Origin: Porphyra umbilicalis
Taxonomy: Eukaryota > Rhodophyta > Bangiophyceae > Bangiales > Bangiaceae
Assembly (NCBI GenBank): GCA_002049455.2
Contig: KV918809.1
Location: forward strand, 248,001-312,000
Direction: 5' to 3'
DNA length: 64,000 nucleotides
Shown here: positions 31,201-41,494 of the stretch, in pieces
Layout of the letters: each line of letters begins with the position of its first letter
Numbering within the stretch: the first letter of the stretch is position 1
Position numbers and translations under genes: made by a program
Notes under the pieces: model-generated
What the model was told of the DNA's origin: nothing
Seen by the model: only the letters and a program-made list of their open reading frames with translations
Databases searched by the model: none

Positions 31201-32283
31201 CTTTGTTCACCAAAACACTTTTTTTTTCCACACTGAATTTTGACACATTGGACGCACCTCTGGGGGGCGCCAGCCATCCGCCCAGCAGCATCTAACCCGC
31301 CAAAGTAGCACCGCATCCGTTGACTGTTGGCCCCTTTTCTTCCGCCAAGCGCTTGGCGTGTCGCTGCCGCAGCAGAGACACGCAGACGGCACCCGTTTCG
31401 AATTTGGGGCGGCTGGCGCGGGCGCGCCCCGGCAGCAGCGGTCGGCGCCCCCGCTTCCCGCCCTTTTCGTCCCCCGCGCGGGTCCCCGCGCGGCTCCCCG
31501 CGCGCAACGGTCGGTCGGCGGCGGGTGGGGCACCTGGCGGGCGGCGGCAGGGGGGCGCCCCCCCCCCCCCACGCCCCCGCCCACCCCGCCGGGCATTGGA
31601 TGGAGGTTGCGGGGGGGGGGGGGGGGGGGCAGCCGCGCGCTGCCGCCACAACCCCACCAGCGGTCGCCGCGGGCGGCGGCGGCACCCGCGGCCGCCTGCC
31701 GTTGCGCGCTTGCCGCCGCCCCGCCGCGTCGGGCGCGCCCCCCCCCCCCAGCGGCGGCGGAGGGCGGGGGCGGAGGGTCCCCCCCCCCGCCCCCGCCGCC
31801 CGCGTGGCGGTTACGGGCGGCGGGCGGCGGGGGCGTGCCCGGCCGGGGGGTGGGGTGACTTGGCACCCGCGGGGCGTCGCGCCACGCGCGCGCGCCGCGC
31901 CCCCGCGCCGCGCCCCGCGCGCGGCGTCGGTGGCGCACTGGCAGGGGGGGGGGGGCGGCACACCGTCGCCCACGTCACGCACCGGCCGCCCGGGGGAGTG
32001 CCGCGCCCCGCCGGGCCGTCAAACACACACGCGGGGGAGCGGGGGACGGGAGCCGCGGCCGCCGGTGCGCCCCGCCGGCGCCACCCCCACCTCCCCGCGC
32101 GGTGGCGTCCACCCCCGCGCCGGGTGCGTTTCGGCGTCGGTCGCCCGCGACCGTGCGCGGCTGCGCTGCTCATTCTGGGACCTTGCCTCCCCCTCCCCCC
32201 CCTTCCCCCCCGCCTCCATCCTCACCCCCGCCGCCGTCGACGCCTCCGCCGCGTCATTGTGCACCCCCCCCCCCCCCCCCACC
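31201..32283. other. GC-rich upstream region of the CBM48/TPR gene
   Basis: An AT-richer patch at 31200-31330 (a T9 run, then CACACTGAATTTTGACACAT) is followed by low-complexity CGG/CCG DNA with long G and C runs. I see no supported gene. The C-rich tract just before 32284 resembles the leader of the gene at 29360. Confidence 0.4.
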
Positions 32284-33132
32284 ATGGCCGCCCGCCCCGC
32301 CCTCGTGGAGCGCCACTCGGTGCGCCACGCGCTGGCGGTGACGCGCCCCCAAGTCGGCGTCGCCGTCGCCTCCAACGCCCGCTTCTCCGTGCGCGTCCTC
32401 GGCGCCACCACCCCCACCGACGCGGCGGCGGGCGGCGGCGGCGCGTCGGTTGCGGGGGGGGCGGACCCCCCCCCCCCGACGCGGGCCCCGCGGCGCTCGT
32501 GACGACCTTTTTATGGAAGGGGCCGGGCGTGCAAGTCGCCCTCGCCGGCTCCTTTGACGATTGGCGCAAGCACCCGATGGAGTACGTGCCCGCCCTCCGC
32601 CTCTTTATCCTCGTTGTGGAGGTGCCCCCGGGGGAGTACCACTACCGCTTTGTCGTCGACGGGCGGTGGCGGCTCGCTGAGGAGGCGGCGGATGTGGTCG
32701 CCGACGCGTTTGGGGAGCGCTCCCACCTCCTCCGCCTCGACGCCGCGTCGCCGCCGGGGATTGACGTGCTCGCCGCCACCACCGCGGCGGCGGCGGCCGT
32801 CGATCGGGCGGCGGCGGCAGACGGCGGCGGTGGCGGCGGCGGCCGCCGCGGCGCCCGCGCGTCGGTCGTGTCCATCTCGGCGGCGGCGGTGCGGGCGGCG
32901 CAGGCGGCGCAAGCGGCGGCGGCGGCCGCGGAAGCCGCCGCCGACGGGGAGGGGGGTCCCCCACAGCGGGGGGCGGGGGGGGGGTCCACCCCCCCGCCTC
33001 CCGCCGCTCCTTTGACGACCTCCCCTCGGATGACGAGGCGATGCCCGATGCCTACTTTCGCGACTCCCCGCCGCCGCCCATGACGTTCAACTCGGACGCG
33101 GACGGGGCGGCGGTGGCGGCGGCGGCGGGGCT

Positions 33133-33170
<38 letters not shown>

Positions 33171-33805
33171 GACGGCGGGCGGGCGGGGGGGGGCGGCCCC
33201 GCCGCCGACGCCGTCGGCCGCGGCGGCGGCGGCCGCCGCCGACGCTGCCGCCCGCGCGTCGGTCGTGCGGCCGGTGCGGCCGCCCGAGCGCCGGCGCGAC
33301 GCGCCCGCGCCCGTGCGGCTCCCGCCGCGCGCCAAAAAAACCGGCGGCGGCGGCGGCGCGTCTGCCGGCGCTGCCGCCACCCTTCCCACCGCCGGCACCG
33401 GCACCGCCGGCACCACCGCCGCCGCCGCCGCCGCCGTCACGGACGACGATGAGGATGAGGGCGCCGAGGCGCTGCACGTCGTGCGGGATTACGACGAGGA
33501 CGACGCGGCGAGCCTCGACCTCCAACACGACGTGTACGAGGCGATTAAGCTCGGCGCCGAAGCGTCGACGGCGACGGCGCCGACGGCGGGGGAGCTGGCG
33601 CGCGCCCGCGCCGCGGCGGCGCGCGCCAATGGCGCCGCCGCCCCGGGCGGCGGCCGCGGCGGCGCCGGCGCCGGCGACGGGCGCGGCGGCGGCGGCCCGC
33701 GGGCGCCGCGCGCGGGGCGCCTCGAGCGCATGCTCGGCGCCCTCTTTGGCGGCCGCTGCGGCGGGCGCGGCGGCGGCCGCCGCCGGCGCCCCGGCGACGG
33801 CCGGC

Positions 33806-33836
<31 letters not shown>

Positions 33837-35630
33837 GGGGGCCCCCCCGGCGCGGCGACGTCCCCCGACGCGGCGCGCGCGGCGCGCGCGCGGGAAGGCG
33901 CGCGCGTGCGCGCGCGCCTCGCGGAGCGGTCGGCCGCGGGCGGGGCGGGGGCCCCCCCCCCACGGTGCTCTTCCCCAGCGACGCGGCGTTTGTGCCCATG
34001 GCCGCCCGCGGCGTGCCCGTCCGCACCGCCGACGCGGTCGTCGACCCCGGCGACCGCACCCAATTCCTCGCGCACGTGGAGGACAATGCGGCGCAGCGGC
34101 AGGCGGTTGGGGCGGCGCTGCTTGCGCGCGGGCAGGCCGACGGCGCCCTCGCGCTCTTCTCCCTCGCCGTGCGCCTGCGGGAGAAGAACGGGTTAAAATA
34201 CTCGGAGCGCAACGCGGCGGCGCACGGGGAGGTTGCGCGCGCGTTTGGGGTGCTGGGCGACGCGGGGAATGAGGAGAAGCACCTCCGGGCGGCGGTGCGG
34301 GTGTGGACGGTCGGGCACCTGCGGGGGGCGGGGGCGCGGTTGGGGGACTTGCGGCTGCGGCTCGGCGTCGTCCTCGACCGGGGGGGGGCGTGGCTCGACG
34401 CGGAAGCCGAGTACACCGCCGCCCTCGCCTGCTACGCCCGCGGCCGCTACACGGGCGCGAATGTGGGGGTGGCGCGGGACAACTTGGCGGCGGTCGGGGA
34501 CAAGGTCGCCGCCGCCGGCGGGCGGGCCGCCGTCGCGGCGGCGGGGCGGGAGAATGTGGCGCCGCCGGTGGTCGTGCGGGGCGTCGGCGCCCCGCGGCCG
34601 GGCAAGGGGGGGGGCTCGTCCCGGAAGCGCCGACGCGCCTCTCCACCATCGGCCGCCAGTTTGTCGGCGCCGCGCCGGCGGCGGCGGCGGCGGCAGACGC
34701 GGCAGCAGCGGTGGGAGCAGAGGCCGTGGACGTGGTGGCAGAGGCGGAGGAGGAGGGGGGGGGGGGGGGTACGCCTCAGACGGGGGGGCGGCCGAGGCGG
34801 CGGAGCGGCCGCCGCTGCAGCCGCCGCGGGCAGTGCCCGCCGCGCGCGCGCCGGCGGCGGCGGTGGCGGCGGCGGCGCCGCTCGTGGCGGCGGCGGCGCC
34901 TCCTCCCCCCCCCCCCCCCACCGCCCGTGGCGACGGTCACCCAACTGTCGCGCCTATCGTCGGTTGATCGGGGCCCCGCGCGGGTGCCCCCCCCCCCCCC
35001 CCCCCCCCCCCCTACGGAGACCCCCCCCCCCCCCCCCCCCCCCGACGCGGACGCCACCCACACGTACACGCCCGCCCCCCCGCCGCCGACGACGCGGCGA
35101 CGATTGACGAGATGGCGCGGCAGTGGCAAGCCGACGGCCGCACCGCCCTCCTCGGCGGCGACACGGAGGGCGCCCTCGACATGTACACGCTCGCCATCTA
35201 CGCGCGCAAGCGGCACGGCCCGTGGGCGTCGGTGGAGAATGCAGAGTGCCACGTCGACTGCGCGCGCGCGCTCTTTGCGAGCGGCAAACTCGACGAGACG
35301 GTCGGCACGCTGCGGGACGCGGTCGACATTTTGCAAGCGCCGGCCGTCGCCGACGGCCGCCCCTCCGTCGCCACCATGCGGGCCGAGACGCGGGGGAGCC
35401 TCGCCGTCGTCCTCGACCGCCTCGGCCGCCGGCGGGAGGCAGAGGCGGAGCACGTGCGGGGGCTCCTCGATTGGGAGGCGGCGGGCGTCGACGCGGGGGG
35501 GCGCGTGTGGGCCAAGGCGTGGCGGAAGCTCGAGGCCAACTTGGACGCGCAGGGGCGGGGGGGGGACGGCGCCGCCGCGGCGGCGGTGTGGGGGCGGGGG
35601 CGCGTGGAGAGTGTGCGGATGGTGCGGTGA
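32284..35630 (+). CDS. Host protein with N-terminal CBM48-like (AMPK-beta type) domain and TPR repeats
   Basis: The start is ATG 32284 (MAARPALVERHSVRHALAVT) after a C-rich leader. A carbohydrate-binding module of the CBM48/AMPK-beta type follows at about 32500-32750: TTFLWKGPGVQVALAGSFDD, then VEVPPGEYHYRFVVDGRW and DAFGERSHLLRLD. This family binds starch or glycogen. Ala/Gly-rich linkers lead to two helical-repeat blocks, one at 34070-34520 (GALALFSLAVRLREKNGLKY and neighbours) and one at 35112-35500 (GALDMYTLAIYARKRHGPWA, FASGKLDETVGTLRDAVDIL), which look like TPRs. The stop is at 35628-35630. The frame changes at least eight times, always at G or C runs of seven or more (for example 32466-32477, 32975-32984, 34756-34769, 34987-35043). 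Total coding length is near 1,110 codons. A scaffold in starch metabolism or kinase signalling is conceivable. Confidence 0.65.
34987..35043. repeat. Two C runs (26 and 23 bases)
   Basis: C26 at 34987-35012 and C23 at 35021-35043 are separated by TACGGAGA. If translated they encode poly-proline. Run lengths of this size are often wrong in assemblies, and here the reading frame of the CBM48/TPR gene changes. Confidence 0.9.
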
Positions 35631-36230
35631 CGGGGGGGGGGGGGGGGGGGGGGGGGGGAGGGCGGCGTAGCGTGGGCCAGTGACTTTATCAACGCGGTTG
35701 GGAACAGCGAGGGGCGCCCACGCCGGGGAGCGGTGGCGACCGCCGGGCACTCCCATGCAGGCCCTGCGTGGAGCGTGCGCCAGGCTTAGCAAGGGAGCTC
35801 TGCCACCTGTGGCGACCGCCGGGTGCTCCTATGCAGGCCCTGCGTGCAGAGCATGCGCCATACTCCTCAAGGGCGCGTTGCGTGCCCGCCCCGCGTCTAT
35901 CCTTTGCGGTGCGCTCTGGGTGCAATGCAGCGAGCACGCGTCGCATCGTCGGTCGCCCCCCGAGCCGAGCAGGATAGAGCCAGTGTGTTGCCGCTCTACA
36001 CGGCGCTTGCTTGCACGTTGGGCGGCGCCGTTTGGAGGAGGGGAAACCGGGCCCAGGCCGCTCGACACGGCGCTTGTGTGTCAATCTCCTCGGCGTCCCC
36101 TCCAAGCCCGCGAAAGGAGCAAGCGGCTGTAGCCCGTGCGAGCTCAGCAATGGCGCCACCACGGTGGCGCATCGGTACCGATGCTTGGGGTCGGCCGTCT
36201 CGTACGGGACCGGGCTGCTTCTGGAACGTA
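35631..36230. other. 3' flank with G27 run and a 76-bp imperfect tandem repeat
   Basis: A G27 run lies at 35632-35658, directly after the CBM48/TPR stop codon. From 35732 a segment starting GGTGGCGACCGCCGGG recurs 76 bases later (about 35732-35885) with several differences. No gene is evident. Confidence 0.6.
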
Positions 36231-36283
36231 CAGTCGGTACCCAATATTATCCGCACACCAGAAAACTCAATTTCGACGAACTA

Positions 36284-36455
36284 TTGCTGTCTTCCCAATT
36301 TTGGCCGGTGTGGTCAAAGTCAAGAAGGGGTCTGGGTCAACTGCCCATTGGTCAATCGACTTTATCCGGCTGAGTGGATGGCTAAGACGCTGTTCCACAC
36401 TGTTGATCACCCCTCTTGACATTGACGGGATCGGCCAAAATTGGGAAGACAGCAA
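36284..36455. mobile_element. 172-bp MITE, copy 1
   Basis: The ends are TTGCTGTCTTCCCAATTTTG and its inverted counterpart, flanked by TA (36282-36283 and 36456-36457). It is about 95% identical to 39848-40019. The ends match those of the intact transposon at 19042-23242 at 20 of the first 23 positions, so that transposase may mobilise it. Confidence 0.9.
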
Positions 36456-36588
36456 TATTGTGATCAGACGCAGCCCTCGATTTTGACGCCGTGGTGTGGT
36501 CAGTCCTTGGTGCAAACGACGCGTGCGCCCGACTGGCGCCGCACGCGCCCGCCGGAGCTTGAGCGCACAAGGAAGGAGCTCTCGTTCG

Positions 36589-37071
36589 TTAAGGATACCA
36601 AGGCTGACTCAGCAGTCCAGCCCGGCCGCTCAATAGACCAAGAGAGGCGCTTCTGCATGTTGTAGCCGACAGGAAGGGTTGGTTGGCAGGGACCCTGGGC
36701 GCATACCCCATAGCCCAGAGAGCTCGCCGCACCGTAGAGGTTGACACAGGACCGTTGTTGGGCCCGCCACCGGCCGGGGCGTGCGTGAGGCTAATTGTTT
36801 CCGTGGCGGCGAGGACGGAGATAAAGCGACTCTCGCCGACAACCCGCTTGACGCTGTGGCACTCGCGGTCCGTCAGTGCCTTTGGAAGACCATGCTTTTC
36901 GAATCGTGAGCCGCCCCCCGCTTGACGAACCATCTTGGCCACGTAGGCGATGGGGCTTCGGCTACGGCCCGAAAGTGTACCAATCGTGCCGAGCGACTTG
37001 CCGTGTTCGAGCAGGGTGACGGCCGTGGTGCGTTCACTAGCCGATAGAGGACGTCTCGGGGACCCCGTCAT
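36589..37071 (-). pseudogene. Tc1-type transposase, N-terminal part only
   Basis: From ATG 37071 (MTGSPRRPLSASERTTAVTL) it shows the Tc1-type DNA-binding region: LEHGKSLGTIGTLSGRS, the AYVAKMVRQAGGGSR stretch, then a second helical part ending in STVRRALWAMGYAPRVP. The DDE catalytic domain is missing; the frame ends shortly after. The frame is open upstream to 37143. It cannot encode an active enzyme. Confidence 0.75.
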
Positions 37072-37418
37072 GGTGTCTGTTGGAGTTTCTGTCCTCACTC
37101 TGACTGAGAGAGGGGGGTTCATATCGCGACCCTGCCCGGGCACTTAGCGCTGTTATGTGTGACGGATCGGGCAAATGGTGTCACTGAGCCACATCGGGAC
37201 GCAGGAGTGCCATGAGAATTTTCGGCCAAAAGTGTGCGGATAATATTGGACACCGACTGTACAAGCCGTCGGGAGCGTCGGATGGATCAAGTAGTCCCCC
37301 GGGTCCTCCGCTCCAGCTCCAAACCCCCGAGATCCACCTCCCTCGCGCGCGCGCGTCAACCCCATCGTGGTCGTGGCGGTCGACGCCGCCGCCGCGACCG
37401 GCGCCCGACCCCTCCGCC

Positions 37419-39122
37419 ATGAACGCCCACCGCCTCGCCTTTGCCCCACCGCCACTTTATCCCCGCGTCCTCGCGGGCGGGGTGTCTGTCCGTCGCCGTC
37501 GCCTCCCCGGCCGCCCCGGCGTCGACGTGCCGCCGCTGCCGGCGGCGGCGGCGCGGCGGCGGCGGCGGCGGCGGCGGCCGGCCCGGTGCGTTGGGGGCGC
37601 GGCGCCCCCCCCCCCCCCGCCCCCCCCCCCCCGCCCCCCCCCCCCCCGCCCCCCCGGCGGTCGGCGGCGCTGCCCCCCCTCCCCCACCATCGCCCCCCCC
37701 GCAAGATGCCCTCCGGGAGCGCCTCATCCGGTGGAACCCCCCCCCCGTGGGGGCCTTGGCGACTACCTCCGCGCCACCCGCCCCCGCACGCGGCTGCAAT
37801 ACGCGCTGCTGCGGGCGCCGCTGGACGCGGCGGATGCGGCGGGGGCGTATTTGCGGTACGTTGGTCACAGGGGGGGGGGGATGCGCTGATGGGTTGCGGG
37901 CGAGCGGGCAACGACGTTGCACGTCGGCTGCCGCACGGCTGCGACGCGGGGACCGCCGGTGGGCGACGCCGGCAGCGACGCGCGCGCGCTGCGAACGGGG
38001 GGGTGGGTGGAGATTTGGGGGGGTGGACGGGCCAGCGTCGTGGCCCCGGCGTCGGTCCCGGTGGCCGACCCAGCCGGATGGCGTCCCCTGTTGCACGGCC
38101 ACGCGCCGTCCGCTGTTTGCGGTGGCTCCGGCACAAGACGCCGACGGCAGAGGAAGCCGTACTGTGTCTGTCGCGGGGTTGTTGGGAGGCAGGTGGAGCC
38201 TGACACCTTGCCCGTTGCACGTTGTTCCGTGTGCTGTTTGGCGCACGTTTTCTCGCTCGTCGCCCCCCCCCCACCCCCCCTCGCACGGGGTGGGACTGCT
38301 TTCGTGTCTGGTCCGGTGTGGGTGACCGTCTCCCTCTTCCCCGTGGTGCCCCTCGCCCGTGCCTGCCCGGCACCCCGCAGGTCCCCGCTGCGCCGCATGA
38401 CCGCGGCGACGCTGGCGTTGCTGCTCGGCTTCTTCTCGGCCACCTCGGCGGCGACGATCATTGGGTCGGTGGCGGATTGGGACCCGCTCGCGGCGGGTAT
38501 GTCAGAGGGAGTCCCGGCGAGCAGGGCGCCGCGGTGGGGGGCGGGGTGAGGTGCACGGGCATCGGAACCGGCGGGTGTCTGGAGTCTATCGTGGGGGGAG
38601 GAGGCACGACCATGGCGTGGTGGTTGGTGGGGAGACAGTACTGCGGTTTCAGCCTAGCAGGGCCTGCTGCCCGCGCAGTTGGGTGGTGCCGGGATGGGCC
38701 GTTCGCCATGTGTGGTCCCATCGTGCGGCGACCGGCCGCCCCTCGTCGTTTGCTGGTGTCTGCTTGTCGCATTCTTTCTGTGTTGTGGGTGGTTTCCGTG
38801 CTCGCGCTCCCGCACTGTGCCGTTTTCTTCCTTGACGCTGACTGGCCCCCGCCTTTCCACATCTCCCTGTCGCTCGCCTGTTGTCGTTGTCTCTGGGGGC
38901 TCCTTGCGGTGGTGTCCCGCTTCCGCCGTGCTCTGCTGTTTGCTCCCTTTGGCTTTCCCCAATGACTTGCCCGATGCAGCCGTGCTCATTGTGTACACGG
39001 AGGGCCTCACGCGTGCCTACTACTCCTCCCGCGCGCCGTCGGTCGGGTTGCAGTTGGCCAACGCGTTCAAGGTTGGGTTGGAGTACGGCCTATTTGTCGA
39101 CGCCTTCAAGCTGTCCACCTGA
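37419..39122 (+). CDS. Nuclear Ycf20-like (DUF565) protein, three exons
   Basis: Exons 37419-37855, 38381-38496 and 38980-39122 are joined by GT-AG introns of 525 and 483 bp (GTACGT and GTATGT donors, CCCCGCAG and GATGCAG acceptors). Both splices keep phase and give 231 residues. The N-terminal about 130 residues are basic and Ala/Pro/Arg-rich, like a plastid-targeting leader. The family part follows: TRLQYALLRAPLDAADAA, the membrane segment ATLALLLGFFSATSAATIIG, VADWDPLAAA, then NAFKVGLEYGLFVDAFKLST at the end, the most conserved part of Ycf20. Plant YCF20-like proteins affect thermal dissipation of excess light energy. Red algal plastids usually carry their own ycf20, so a nuclear copy is notable. 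Confidence 0.85.
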
Positions 39123-39847
39123 GTTTGGGCGCGGCGCGCGCGGCGGTGGGCGACTGGTGGCCAGTTGGGAGTGGCGGTGCAGTCTGCCACCGCGTCGCGT
39201 TTGGCACGCTTCCCCGCGCGGGTCGCCATGGTCCAGCAGGGTACTCTGGCGGGAGCACGGACCGTCCCTGGTCTGCAGCTCACGAGCGCAAGAGTGCTCC
39301 CGTAGGGCAGCCACTGCAGTTTGTGACGAGGCTGGCAACACCTTGTCGTCGTGAAAGCAATGACAGCGACCCGCCTTTGTTACTCACCGTCCCCCTCCCA
39401 TCCTCCCTCTCTTCTCCACCCTCCCAAAACGACGACGCCCGCCTCCGCTTCATTCGCCCCAGCTCCCGCCCCCAAGCGCCTCCGCAGGCGTCTGAAGGGC
39501 CTCAACTCGCCGCGTGTTCCTTCCCCTGATGGGCCTGGACAGTCGAACGATGACCGTGCAACCAGGAGCCCCACTGGGTCTGCAGAACGCTGTCGGCGGT
39601 GCATACGTCGGGTTTTGCTGTTGTGGTCCAACGGAGGTCTCGTGCGGAGGGCCACCACGCATCCATGCTTCGTCACTGGGGCAGGGCGACGCGGTCATTG
39701 GGGCAGCTACGCACGTTCCCCTGATGGAAGGCACCCGCTCCTGCTATTGAGCCGGCCTCGTGATCGTGACGCTTGGAAGTCTGTCAGCGGCCCATCGAAA
39801 ACAATCCCGAAAATAAACGAATAAGTGTTGCGCAATTGACCATGATA
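39123..39847. other. 3' flank of the ycf20-like gene
   Basis: No recognisable gene. Open frames here are short and have no consistent coding character. Confidence 0.5.
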
Positions 39848-40019
39848 TTGCTGTCTTCCCAATTTTGGCCGATGTCGTGAAAGTCAAGAAGGGGTCTGGG
39901 TCAACTGCCCATTGGTCAATTAACTTTATCCGGCTGAGTGGATGGCTGAGACGCTGTTTCACACTGTTGATCACCCCTCTTGACATCGACGGGATCGGCC
40001 AAAATTGGGAAGACAGCAA
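39848..40019. mobile_element. 172-bp MITE, copy 2
   Basis: It has the same length and ends as 36284-36455, with flanking TA at 39846-39847 and 40020-40021. A handful of substitutions separate the two copies, so both are fairly recent. Confidence 0.9.
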
Positions 40020-40021
40020 TA

Positions 40022-41494
40022 ACCATCGACGAAGCCAGCCAAAATGCTCACCTCTGTTGCACAGCCGCTGCACTAGAGATTTAAAACGCACCCTAACTCT
40101 TCCAAAAGCTCAAAAATCCAGGCACGTGTGTGCAATACCCTGGCCTTCAGGGCGGTGGCGCGCTCGCCGACGCATGGACACTGGGCACGCCGGCCGGCTC
40201 CATAGCCGCGAGCGCGCACGGGGGCACGTACAGCCACGTTGCCGTGGCGGGGGTAACGTGGGGCGGGGAAAGGGGTGCCGCCGCCGCCACCGCAGCGGCG
40301 GCGGCCCGCCGGCGTCGCGCGACGCCCACGGGAGGGGCCGTCACTCCGCCGCGCAGCGTACCTGCGCGCGGGGAGCAGGGCGGCCGACACGGCGCACGGG
40401 CGGGCGGGTGGGACCGACTGCCGCGCGACGGGGCGCCTCTAACCGCGCCACTAGACGGCGTGAGAAACTGCCGACCAGCCGCCGCAACAGAAGCCGGCGC
40501 ACAGGCACGATCACCCGCGGGTCATCGCGGGCGCGTTAGACCCTGGAAGTCGCTGCGCGCGGTCGCCCCGCGCAGCTCGGAGCGGTGAGGGGGGGCAGGG
40601 GGGCAGGCGCCGTCCGAGCCCTATGACCCCTGTGGCTGGACAGTCCTTCTCACCCACGTAACTCCATTCGGTTTTAGCGTCATCGCGACCCTTCCAACAC
40701 TGAGGCCCGTTCCGTGACATGGGTCCGTGTTTGTGACGGTGTTTGTGACAAGCGTTGTCGAACGCTGGTTGGCTGAATTCTGCCACGTGCTAAACTTGCC
40801 CGTGCCGATCCCAGGCATGCCTGGCTTGCGCCACTCGGCCGGAGCCATGTGACGAGGCAGGCTGAATGGCCTGCCTGGAGAATTAGAATCGATCACGGAC
40901 GGAGTGACGCAAGAGTTTTCCGATGCATTGGCGAGGGAATGGTGTCAAGTGATCTCACCGCACGTCGGCCGAGGCCGCAGCCGCTGCGCTGCAGTTGCGC
41001 GGGTCACACCTCCTCCCACCGCACGCAGCAGCTCACACAGTCGGCTTTTTCGTATTCGTACGCGGCCACACCGCTTCCCGCCACAGCCTGTACGTTCTTT
41101 ACCTTTTTGCGCTGTGAGGGGACCGGTGACGGGGGCCATCCCGCGTCAGACGCCAACCGGAGATGCAGCTGTGTGAGCTTACGCAGAGGGTGCCGCGGTG
41201 TGGGCACGCCCCTCTAGTCACTCTCTCCACCCGCGGTGGTGCGTGTCGCCACACGGTGCGCGCCGCAGCGCCCGTGCCGATCAGCAATGTTGCTACACAC
41301 GTGCGCCAGCGGGTGGACAGAAAGCCGCGGACGATTGAGATTGGAGTGCAGATATTGAATTATCTTGTGTACTTACATTCATTGACATCACATACCCATA
41401 TCCTGCCTGATGTCCCGGAATGCTCTGACCGGTGTGACGCCGGGTTTGTGGCGTAACAAACGGGCAACACAAACCCGGATCCATGTCAAGGAAC
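40022..41494. other. Region without a supported gene
   Basis: It includes a GC-rich stretch (40130-40600) open in several frames and a more balanced part to 41490. I see no domain, intron pattern or repeat that would support a gene. Confidence 0.4.

Larger units (their letters stand above)
36231..37259. mobile_element. Defective Tc1-like element (1,029 bp) just upstream of the ycf20-like gene
   Basis: TA flanks both sides (36229-36230 and 37260-37261). The ends are CAGTCGGTACCCAATATTAT on the left and CAGTCGGTGTCCAATATTAT read inward from the right, matching for about 27 bp to CCGCACAC. Inside are a 172-bp MITE (36284-36455) and a truncated Tc1-type transposase on the minus strand. The right end is about 160 bases from the ATG of the ycf20-like gene and may overlap its promoter. 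Confidence 0.85.

Noticed and set aside
33052-34649. Long minus-strand ORFs opposite the CBM48/TPR gene
   Set aside because: They are shadows of GC-rich coding sequence; recognisable domains are all on the plus strand.
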